Part shown: positions 7,731 to 14,660 of the stretch, piece by piece | How positions within the stretch are numbered: position 1 is the first letter of the stretch | Layout of the letters: every line of letters begins with the position of its first letter | Source of the DNA: SFHK01 sp045538305 | GTDB lineage: Bacteria > Bacillota > Clostridia > Christensenellales > Aristaeellaceae | Assembly: GCA_045538305.1 (NCBI GenBank) | Contig: JAZSRC010000089.1 | Span: 1 to 22,725, forward strand | Length of the DNA stretch: 22,725 bases | Direction of reading: 5' to 3' | Made by a program: the position numbers and the translations under genes | The notes under the pieces: generated by a model | What the model was told of the DNA's origin: nothing | Database searches by the model: none | Seen by the model: only the letters and a program-made list of their open reading frames with translations

Positions 7731-8657
7731 ATGAACGCTCGTTTTCTGGTGTATATGCTGAAAAGACTGGCAATGGCCGTGCTTACGATTTTTCTCGTAA
7801 TCGCCATCACCTTTGCCGTAATGCACGCTATTCCCGCAAGCCCCTTCAGCTCCGAAAAAGCAAAATCTGACGAAACCATCGCCGCACTTGAAAAAAAATA
7901 TGGTTTTGACAAACCGGTTCCGGTACAGTTTGTCAATTACCTGAAGAACATCCTGAGGGGCGACTTCGGCCTTTCCACCAAGTGGATCGGTTCCACCGTC
8001 AGCGAGTTGATCGCAGGCGGCCTTAAGTATTCGGCTACGCTGGGCCTCGCCGCAGCCGCAATTGCAATTTCCTTCGGTATTCTGTTGGGTTCTCTAGCAG
8101 CGCTTTACCGCGGCAAACTTCTGGATAAAATCATTCAGGTCGTCACGACCGCACTGGTAAGCATGCCGAACTTCGTAATCGCCACGCTGCTTCTGATTAT
8201 TTTCTGCCTGAAACTGAAGTGGGCGCCCACCATGGCAACACAGGAAGGCGGTATGATCCTTCCCGCCATTTCTCTGGCGCTGTATCCGATGAGCTACATT
8301 ACCCGTCTGGAGCGCTCCGCGATGCTGGACGTACTAGGTCAGGATTATATCCGCACCGCCCGTGCAAAGGGTCTGGCCCGCTCGAAAATTATTTTCAAGC
8401 ATGCGCTCAAGAATTCCATGGGCCCTGTCATCACCTACGCAGGCCCGATGATGGCCTACATTCTAACCGGTTCCATGGTTGTTGAAAACATCTTCTCCGT
8501 TCCCGGGCTGGGCCGTCTGTTCGTAAACAGCATGCTGCGCACGGACTATATGATGATTATGGGCGTAACCATCGTTCTGGCTGTCGCCATTATTGTAATG
8601 AACTTTCTGGCCGACGTTCTTTACAAGGTAATGGATCCCAGAATCAATCTGTCCTGA
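7731..8657 (+). CDS. oppB: oligopeptide/dipeptide ABC transporter permease (OppB/DppB type)
   Basis: The 308-residue inner-membrane permease forms half of the translocation channel for peptides. It has an N-terminal span (about 9-31), a BPD_transp_1 core from about 95 and the EAA-type coupling loop DYIRTARAKGLARSKIIFKH at 205-224 that docks on the ATPases. The ending MDPRINL is typical of OppB/DppB. I use the ATG at 7731, with GGAAGGGA at 7715-7722 and an 8-base spacer, rather than a TTG at 7689 that has no ribosome binding site. It is the first of five genes in the order permease, permease, ATPase, ATPase, binding protein. The peptide specificity cannot be told from the permease; nickel and other DppB-like systems share this architecture. 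Confidence 0.92.
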   Translation: MNARFLVYMLKRLAMAVLTIFLVIAITFAVMHAIPASPFSSEKAKSDETIAALEKKYGFDKPVPVQFVNYLKNILRGDFGLSTKWIGSTVSELIAGGLKYSATLGLAAAAIAISFGILLGSLAALYRGKLLDKIIQVVTTALVSMPNFVIATLLLIIFCLKLKWAPTMATQEGGMILPAISLALYPMSYITRLERSAMLDVLGQDYIRTARAKGLARSKIIFKHALKNSMGPVITYAGPMMAYILTGSMVVENIFSVPGLGRLFVNSMLRTDYMMIMGVTIVLAVAIIVMNFLADVLYKVMDPRINLS

Positions 8658-8675
8658 TGAGGAAGGAGCAACAGC

Positions 8676-9719
8676 ATGGAAAAGAAAACGCTTAAAAAGA
8701 ACCCTCTTTCCTTTCAGATCGATCCCGCAAAGTTCGAATTGGCAACCGCCGAGGAGAAAGCGCAGCAGCTTACACAGCGCGAATCCGTTTCCTTCTTTAA
8801 GGATTCCATGCGCCGCCTGAGGAAAAACAAGTTGGCAATGGCATGTCTGGTGGTTCTGATCATCATCATGCTGATCGCCATTATTGTACCTTACTTCTAT
8901 CCGTACACCTATACCAAGCAGGATGTTACCGCCAAACACCTTAAGCCCTTTGAATATTCCAAAAAGGAAATGGCGCGAATCGCCAAGGGCGAAGATGTAT
9001 TCCCCCACATTATGGGTACCGATAATCTGGGCCGCGACTACGCGATCCGCGTAATCTACGGAACGCGCATTTCCCTGCTGGTCGGTTTTATCTCCGCCTT
9101 GATTGTTGTCTGCATCGGCATCATTTACGGCTCGATTTCCGGTTATTTCGGCGGAAAGGTCGACTTGATCATGATGCGTATCGTCGACATCATATACTCC
9201 CTTCCGGACGTACTGATTGTTATTCTGTTATCGGTTGCGATTAAAGACGTAATCAGTCAATCTAAAAACGATTTGATCATCCGTCTGGGCCCGGGCATGA
9301 TTTCGATATTCGTGGTATTCGGCCTTCTGTACTGGGTAAGCATGGCCCGTCAGGTACGCGGTCAGGTGCTTTCCATCAAGGAGCAGGAATATGTGCTGGC
9401 CGCCCGCGTAACGGGCGCAAAAGCCTCTCACATTATCAGAAAGCACATGATTCCCAATTGCGTATCCGTAATTATTATCACCGCAGCCATGCAGATTCCC
9501 AGCGCCATTTTTACCGAAAGCTTCCTGTCTTTCGTAGGCATGGGCGTAAGCATGCCGATGCCCTCTCTGGGAAGCCTTGCCAGCGATGCGCGCAGCGGTC
9601 TGATCTCCTACCCCTATCTGCTTCTGTTCCCCGCAGGAACCATTTTCCTTATCGTGCTTTCCTTTAACCTGCTCGGCAACGGTCTGCGCGATGCATTTGA
9701 CCCTAAGCTTCGTTCATAA
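8676..9719 (+). CDS. oppC: oligopeptide/dipeptide ABC transporter permease (OppC/DppC type)
   Basis: The second permease, 347 residues, pairs with OppB. It has the extended cytoplasmic N-terminus seen in OppC-N domains (about 35-75, with FKDSMRRLRKNKLAMACL leading into the first span), HIMGTDNLGRDYAIRVIYGTR at 111-131 and the EAA coupling loop EYVLAARVTGAKASHIIRKH at 238-257. The protein ends with GNGLRDAFDPKLR, usual for OppC. The gap after oppB is 18 bases and contains GGAAGGAG. The periplasmic-type loop at 73-120 is somewhat long. It is cotranscribed with its neighbours. Confidence 0.92.
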   Translation: MEKKTLKKNPLSFQIDPAKFELATAEEKAQQLTQRESVSFFKDSMRRLRKNKLAMACLVVLIIIMLIAIIVPYFYPYTYTKQDVTAKHLKPFEYSKKEMARIAKGEDVFPHIMGTDNLGRDYAIRVIYGTRISLLVGFISALIVVCIGIIYGSISGYFGGKVDLIMMRIVDIIYSLPDVLIVILLSVAIKDVISQSKNDLIIRLGPGMISIFVVFGLLYWVSMARQVRGQVLSIKEQEYVLAARVTGAKASHIIRKHMIPNCVSVIIITAAMQIPSAIFTESFLSFVGMGVSMPMPSLGSLASDARSGLISYPYLLLFPAGTIFLIVLSFNLLGNGLRDAFDPKLRS

Positions 9720-9735
9720 GGAGGAGTGTGAAACC

Positions 9736-10782
9736 ATGGCAATGTTGGAAGTTCGCGATCTGCACACTTCATTCTTCACTCCTGCCGGCGAAGTTAAGGC
9801 GGTTAACGGCGTATCGTTCAACCTCGATCACGGCAAGGTGTTGGGCATTGTAGGTGAATCTGGTTCCGGAAAGAGCGTAACCGCATATTCCATTCTGCAG
9901 ATTCTCACCCATCCCGGCCGTATCGTAAGCGGCAGCATCAAATTCAACGGTCAGGAGCTTGTCGGAGCCAGCGATCAGATCATCCGCAAAATTCGTGGAA
10001 ACAAGATTTCCATCATCTTTCAGGATCCGATGACCTCTTTGAACCCTGTGTATACCATCGGTAATCAGCTTGTTGAAACCATCATGCTGCACACCAACCG
10101 CGATAAAGTCTCCGCCCGCGCAAGGGCCGTTGAAATGTTGCAGCTGGTTGGCATCAACGAACCCAGAAAGCGCCTGAAGCAGTATCCCTTCGAGCTTTCC
10201 GGCGGCATGCGGCAGCGCGTCATGATCGCAATGGCACTGGCCTGTGAGCCCGACATCCTTATCGCCGATGAGCCCACTACAGCGCTTGATGTTACCATTC
10301 AGGCCCAGATCCTCGAACTGATGCAGGACCTTCAGAAGAAGATGGGCATGGCGATTATCATGATTACCCATGATCTCGGCGTTATCGCCAGCATGTGCGA
10401 CGAAGTTATCGTAATGTACGCAGGCAGCATCTGCGAACGCGGCATTGCAGACAACATCTTCTATCGTCCCCGTCATGAGTACACAAAAGGCCTGATTCGT
10501 TCGATTCCCAATATTGATCTGGACGATAAGGTTCGCCTGATACCCATTGAAGGTACGCCCATCGATCTTTTGAAAATGCCTTCGGGTTGTCCCTTCGCAC
10601 CCCGCTGTGAAAAGGCGATGAAGCAGTGCCTGGAAGCGCGCGCACCCGAAGTATGGGTGGGCAAAGATCATCTGGCCGCCTGCTGGATGAACTATAAAGA
10701 CGGTTATGAGAAAAATCTCATCACACGCGATCAAGAAGGAAACATCACGCTTATCGATCTGGACGGAGGTGATCAGGAATGA
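9736..10782 (+). CDS. oppD: oligopeptide ABC transporter ATP-binding protein (OppD/DppD type)
   Basis: The 348-residue ATPase powers peptide import. It shows Walker A GESGSGKS (40-47), Q-loop Q96, signature LSGGMRQR (154-161), Walker B ILIADEP (174-180) and the switch histidine H212. The C-terminal oligopeptide domain carries four cysteines, C285, C291, C298 and C316, in the spacing that binds a [4Fe-4S] cluster in the Thermoanaerobacter DppD structure. The start at 9736 follows AAGGAGGA (9718-9725), which overlaps the oppC stop. Its own stop overlaps the oppF start in an ATGA, so the two ATPases are translationally coupled. Confidence 0.93.
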   Translation: MAMLEVRDLHTSFFTPAGEVKAVNGVSFNLDHGKVLGIVGESGSGKSVTAYSILQILTHPGRIVSGSIKFNGQELVGASDQIIRKIRGNKISIIFQDPMTSLNPVYTIGNQLVETIMLHTNRDKVSARARAVEMLQLVGINEPRKRLKQYPFELSGGMRQRVMIAMALACEPDILIADEPTTALDVTIQAQILELMQDLQKKMGMAIIMITHDLGVIASMCDEVIVMYAGSICERGIADNIFYRPRHEYTKGLIRSIPNIDLDDKVRLIPIEGTPIDLLKMPSGCPFAPRCEKAMKQCLEARAPEVWVGKDHLAACWMNYKDGYEKNLITRDQEGNITLIDLDGGDQE

Positions 10783-11744
10783 GCAACGAACGCCCGATTC
10801 TTGAAGTAAAACACCTTAAGCAGTATTTCCCGGTAAGCACAGGATTTCTGAAAACCCGCCCCTTGAAGGCAGTAGACGATGTAAGCTTCTCCCTGAAAAA
10901 AGGCGAAACACTTGGCCTGGTCGGTGAATCCGGCTGCGGCAAAACCACCGTTGGAAGAAGCCTTCTGCAGCTTTATAAGCCCACTGCCGGCGAAGTGTAT
11001 TTTGACGGAAGTCTGGTTAACAAGCAGAACATGGCCGAATTCCGCCGCCGCGCGCAGATGGTATTTCAGGATCCCTACTCCTCGCTGAATCCCCGTATGA
11101 CGGTAGGCGACATCGTAGCCGAGCCGCTCGACGTACACAAGCTTTACAACAGCAAAAAGGAACGCGCCGAAAAGGTTCAGGAGCTGTTAAAAGTTGTCGG
11201 TATTTCCGGCGAGCAGTCCTCCCGCTACGCGCACGAATTCTCCGGCGGTCAGCGCCAGCGCATCGGTATCGCCCGCGCCCTCGCTTCCAACCCCGAGTTC
11301 ATCGTTTGCGACGAGCCGGTATCCGCGCTTGACGTATCCATTCAGGCGCAGGTTATCAACATGCTGGAAGACTTGCAGGATCAGCTGGGACTGAGCTATC
11401 TGTTTATTGCCCACGATCTCAGCGTGGTAAAGCACATTTCCCATCACATCGCGGTCATGTACCTTGGTAAGATCGTGGAAATGGCTGAATCCAACGAGCT
11501 GCACCACCATGCGCAGCATCCGTATACGCAGTCCCTTTTGTCCGCCGTTCCGATGCCGGACCCCAAGCGTGCAAGAGAATCCAAGCGCATCGTGCTTAAA
11601 GGCGACGTGCCCAGTCCCCTCAGCCTTTCCGGCGGCTGCTCCTTTAATACTCGCTGCCGCTACGCAACTGCGAGATGCAAAAAGGAATGCCCCGCCATGC
11701 GCGAGGTTGCACCCGGTCATTTTGTGGCCTGCCACAATGTGTGA
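10779..11744 (+). CDS. oppF: oligopeptide ABC transporter ATP-binding protein (OppF/DppF type)
   Basis: This 321-residue ATPase partners OppD. Walker A GESGCGKTT is at 49-57, signature FSGGQRQR at 154-161, Walker B FIVCDEP at 174-180 and the switch histidine lies in AHDLS (H212). The C-terminal tail again has a cysteine set, C287, C293, C300 and C318, compatible with an Fe-S or metal site. The ATG overlaps the oppD stop by four bases. The first residue of the signature is F rather than L, which is common in OppF. A 63-base gap to oppA may allow separate processing or expression of the binding protein. Confidence 0.93.
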   Translation: MSNERPILEVKHLKQYFPVSTGFLKTRPLKAVDDVSFSLKKGETLGLVGESGCGKTTVGRSLLQLYKPTAGEVYFDGSLVNKQNMAEFRRRAQMVFQDPYSSLNPRMTVGDIVAEPLDVHKLYNSKKERAEKVQELLKVVGISGEQSSRYAHEFSGGQRQRIGIARALASNPEFIVCDEPVSALDVSIQAQVINMLEDLQDQLGLSYLFIAHDLSVVKHISHHIAVMYLGKIVEMAESNELHHHAQHPYTQSLLSAVPMPDPKRARESKRIVLKGDVPSPLSLSGGCSFNTRCRYATARCKKECPAMREVAPGHFVACHNV

Positions 11745-11807
11745 TTGTTTCGCCTCAGTCCGAACTGAATTGGCGTTGCAATAAATATTTCTTAGGAGGA
11801 ACAACTC

Positions 11808-13571
11808 ATGAAGAAGCTTCTTGCTCTGGCTCTCTCCCTGATGATGGTCCTTTCTATGGGCGCTTTTGCGTCTGCAGAAGGCGAAATCGTCAACATGATG
11901 CTGGGCGGCGGCACTCCCGAGAGCATGGACCCCGCTCTCAACTCCGCTTCCACCGGCTCTAACACCATCCGTCTGGCTCATGCCGGCCTGATGGGCACTC
12001 AGATCATTGACGGCGTACCCACCGCGGCACCCGAACTGGCTGAGTCCTACACGATCTCTGAAGACGGTCTGATCTACACCTTCGTTCTGCGCGAAGGCCT
12101 GAAGTGGTCCGACGGCTCCGATTTCGCTGCTTCCGACGTTGTAAAGTCCTGGAACCGCGCTTCTGCTCCCTCTCTGGGCGCTGACTACGGCTTCCTGTAC
12201 GACTACATCGCCCGCAACGAAGACGGCTCCCTGAACGTAGTTGCTGACGACGCAGCCCGCACGCTGGTTGTTACCCTCGTAAACCCCTGCGCATACTTCC
12301 TCGAGCTGGCCGGCTTCCCGCCCTTCTACCCGGTAAAGGTTGAACTGGCTGACAACGAAGGCGCTTGGGCAACCGATCCTGCCAAGTACATCGGCATGGG
12401 CCCGTTCCGCATGACCAAGTTCGAAGTTGACAACGTAGCAGCTTTCGAGAAGAACCCCTACTACTGGAACGCTGAGAACGTTAAGCTGGGCGGCATCAAT
12501 GCTCACCTGGCAGAAGACTCCATCGCCATTCTGGCTGCTTACGAAGCCGACGCCGTGCACTTCATCGAGAGCATGGATCCCGCCGAGTTCGAGCGCCTGA
12601 ACGCCACCTACCCCGGCGAGCTCGTAATGGGCGAACAGCTGGGCACCTACTACATCCTGTTCAACGTTCATAAGGATCTTTCTCCCGAAGGCAAGACCCT
12701 GACCGTTCAGCAGCAGTCCCTCGCCCGTCAGGCTCTGGGCATGATGATCAACCGCCAGGATCTGGTTGACTACGTCACCATGGGCGGCGAAATCCCCGCT
12801 ACCGGCTTCTATCCCGTTAAGCTGGCCGACGGCCTGAACGCAGACGTACGCTCCACCGAAGGTTATGGCACCTGGTATGCTGGCACCGCTACCCCCTCCT
12901 CTGAAAACGATGTTTACACCGAGGATATGGTTGCCGCTATCAAGATCCTGATGGATCTGGGCTACAGCTACACCGGTTCTATCGAAGAAGGTAACGTAAT
13001 GTTCTCTGACGTTCCCGCTTTCGAGTTCTCCTTCAACACCAACGCCACCAACTCCGCGATCGTTCAGTACGTTCAGGAGTGCTGGAACAGCGTAGGCATC
13101 ACCGCCGTTATCAACACCGAAGCATGGGCCACCCTGCAGATCAAGCTGGGCGAAGGCGATGCAGAAGCTTCCCGTATGGGTTGGGTTGCTGACTTCAACG
13201 ACTGCGTGAACTTCCTCGAGATCTTCATCAGCAAGTCCGGCAACAACTATCCGCGTCTGGGTCAGGATCTGGGCACCTACACCCGTTACACCGAGAACAC
13301 CGCTGACGCAGGCCTCGGCGCATACTGGGGACTCGAAGGCAACCAGACTTGGGCCGAAGCTTACGACGCTGTAGTCGAAGAGATCAAGGCTGCTACCGAT
13401 CCCGCCATCCGCGCTGAACTTTGCGCCAAGGCAGAGCAGATCCTGATGGCGACCGGCGCTGTAGCTCCGCTGCACTACTATGTAAACCCCTACATGGTAA
13501 AGCCCACCGTTGAGAACCTGTTCGTACTTCCCACCGGCGACGTCGTATGGAACTACGCTTCCATCAAGTAA
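11808..13571 (+). CDS. oppA: peptide ABC transporter substrate-binding protein (SBP family 5), non-lipoprotein signal peptide
   Basis: The 587-residue protein captures peptides outside the membrane for the OppBCDF importer. A signal peptide spans 1-23 (KK, a leucine-rich core, then ASA before E24), which fits signal peptidase I. There is no cysteine in or near the signal, so it lacks the lipobox that anchors most Gram-positive binding proteins. Family 5 features follow, including ESMDPALNSAS, PELAESYTISEDGLIYTFVLREGLKWSDG and MGPFRMTKFE. AGGAGGAAC precedes the ATG. Codons are strongly biased to C-ending forms compared with neighbouring genes, which suggests very high expression. A strong terminator follows. 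Ligands could be oligopeptides or another solute of this family. Confidence 0.92.
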   Translation: MKKLLALALSLMMVLSMGAFASAEGEIVNMMLGGGTPESMDPALNSASTGSNTIRLAHAGLMGTQIIDGVPTAAPELAESYTISEDGLIYTFVLREGLKWSDGSDFAASDVVKSWNRASAPSLGADYGFLYDYIARNEDGSLNVVADDAARTLVVTLVNPCAYFLELAGFPPFYPVKVELADNEGAWATDPAKYIGMGPFRMTKFEVDNVAAFEKNPYYWNAENVKLGGINAHLAEDSIAILAAYEADAVHFIESMDPAEFERLNATYPGELVMGEQLGTYYILFNVHKDLSPEGKTLTVQQQSLARQALGMMINRQDLVDYVTMGGEIPATGFYPVKLADGLNADVRSTEGYGTWYAGTATPSSENDVYTEDMVAAIKILMDLGYSYTGSIEEGNVMFSDVPAFEFSFNTNATNSAIVQYVQECWNSVGITAVINTEAWATLQIKLGEGDAEASRMGWVADFNDCVNFLEIFISKSGNNYPRLGQDLGTYTRYTENTADAGLGAYWGLEGNQTWAEAYDAVVEEIKAATDPAIRAELCAKAEQILMATGAVAPLHYYVNPYMVKPTVENLFVLPTGDVVWNYASIK

Positions 13572-13624
13572 TTTCTGATTAAGCAAAAATGCGATAAAGC
13601 GCAAATTGTATTGATCTGAAGGCA

Positions 13625-13669
13625 AAGGCCGCTTCCCGAGAGTTTATCAAGGGAAGTGGCCTTATTTTT
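13625..13669 (+). terminator. intrinsic terminator of the opp operon
   Basis: AAGGCCGCTTCCC (13625-13637) pairs with GGGAAGTGGCCTT (13651-13663) with one G-U pair, followed by ATTTTT. It lies 54 bases after the oppA stop. Confidence 0.9.
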
Positions 13670-13688
13670 GTTTTGGCATGTATCAGAA

Positions 13689-13732
13689 AAGCCCGGGAAT
13701 CTACACCGTTTGGCATAAGAATTCCCAGGCTT
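13689..13732 (-). terminator. terminator of the valS-rsmA operon
   Basis: On the minus strand AAGCCTGGGAAT (13732-13721) pairs with ATTCCCGGGCTT (13700-13689) with one U-G pair and a 20-base loop. A short T-run (CTTTTC) follows. It lies 12 bases after the rsmA stop and faces the opp terminator. Confidence 0.7.
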
Positions 13733-13743
13733 CCCGGCGAGGT

Positions 13744-14601
13744 CTAAAACAGATTTTCAAATACCGTAAGCAGCTCCTCAACCGTCAGCGCTTCGCCGCG
13801 GATTCTGGCATCAAAGCCTGCGCTTTCAATGGCGTTTACCGCTTCGTCGCGCGACACCGCCATATCGCTTGAAAGATTATTTGCCAGCGTCTTACGGCGC
13901 ATTCTGAAGGCCGCCTGAATCATTTTCAAAAACTTGACTTCCCGGTCGCCGGAAAGAGGGCGGCTTTTATGCATATTCAGCCGTATCAACGCGCTGTCCA
14001 CATGAGGCGGCGGCGTAAACAGCGTGCGCGGCGCTTCCATCAGAAGCTCGCTGGTAGAAAAATACCGGAGGGTTGCCGAAAGCGCGCTCCAGTTTTTTTC
14101 ACCGGGACGGCTCATTACGCGCTCGGCGGCTTCCTTCTGAACCATAACGGTGATACTTTCAGGCTTTTTATTGACGGTTACCGCCCGCATCAGAAAATCT
14201 GCGGTAATGTAATAAGGCAAGTTGGCGACAATGGCATAGGGCGCGTTTTTGCCGAAGGCTTCGTCCGTAATCTTATCGATATCCGCCTTCATCGCGTCCT
14301 GAAACACAACCTTTGCACTTCTGTCCCCTATGATTTCCTGAAGCACGCCCTCAAGCGCATGATCCAGCTCCAGCGCAAGCACATTTGCGCCCCGATCAGC
14401 CATCATCGCAGTCATAATACCGGCTCCCGGACCGATTTCCAGTATGTTATCTCCCGCGTTTACGCCTGCTGCGCTGACGATATCCGAAATGACCTGATCG
14501 TCAAGAATAAAATTCTGCCCAAGCGAATGGGTGAAATGAAACCCGCGCGCCTGAAGCGCTGCCTGTGCTCGAAGGGATAAAGAGAGTTCGTTTTCGGGCA
14601 T
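13744..14601 (-). CDS. rsmA: 16S rRNA (adenine1518-N6/adenine1519-N6)-dimethyltransferase
   Basis: The 285-residue enzyme (RsmA/KsgA) dimethylates two adjacent adenines near the 3' end of 16S rRNA using SAM, late in 30S assembly. Key motifs are GQNFILD (28-34), the SAM-binding EIGPGAGIMT (55-64), acidic D102, the catalytic NLPYYI (127-132) and PPPHVDSA (197-204). I use the ATG at 14601 because GGGAGGAAC stands just before it; a longer frame from 14649 would translate the regulatory hairpin. The gene follows valS by 59 bases on the same transcript, whose only clear promoter is the T-box promoter at 17875-17904. The Shine-Dalgarno can be hidden by a hairpin (see 14606-14649). Confidence 0.95.
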   Translation of the reverse strand: MPENELSLSLRAQAALQARGFHFTHSLGQNFILDDQVISDIVSAAGVNAGDNILEIGPGAGIMTAMMADRGANVLALELDHALEGVLQEIIGDRSAKVVFQDAMKADIDKITDEAFGKNAPYAIVANLPYYITADFLMRAVTVNKKPESITVMVQKEAAERVMSRPGEKNWSALSATLRYFSTSELLMEAPRTLFTPPPHVDSALIRLNMHKSRPLSGDREVKFLKMIQAAFRMRRKTLANNLSSDMAVSRDEAVNAIESAGFDARIRGEALTVEELLTVFENLF

Positions 14602-14605
14602 AGTT

Positions 14606-14649
14606 CCTCCCATAATCAAACCAATGGGAGGACGCTTCGGCCCTCCCAC
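14606..14649 (-). promoter_or_regulatory. alternative hairpins controlling the rsmA ribosome binding site
   Basis: On the minus strand three segments follow the valS stop in this order: GTGGGAGG (14649-14642), CCTCCCAT (14631-14624) and ATGGGAGG (14613-14606). The last contains the rsmA Shine-Dalgarno. The middle segment can pair with either neighbour (8 bp each, one G-U in the first), so the pairings are mutually exclusive. Middle-with-last hides the Shine-Dalgarno; first-with-middle frees it. Function is inference. Confidence 0.5.
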
Positions 14650-14660
14650 GGTATATCGGT

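Noticed and set aside
9769..10734. A 321-codon minus-strand frame antisense to oppD
   Set aside because: It is a shadow of oppD, with no start signal and no domain.
11187..13625. An 812-codon frame open on the minus strand, antisense to oppF and oppA
   Set aside because: It has no ribosome binding site and a low-complexity composition rich in Gly, Val and Ala. It mirrors oppA, whose biased codons avoid the triplets that read as stops in this antisense frame. OppA on the plus strand has clear family motifs.
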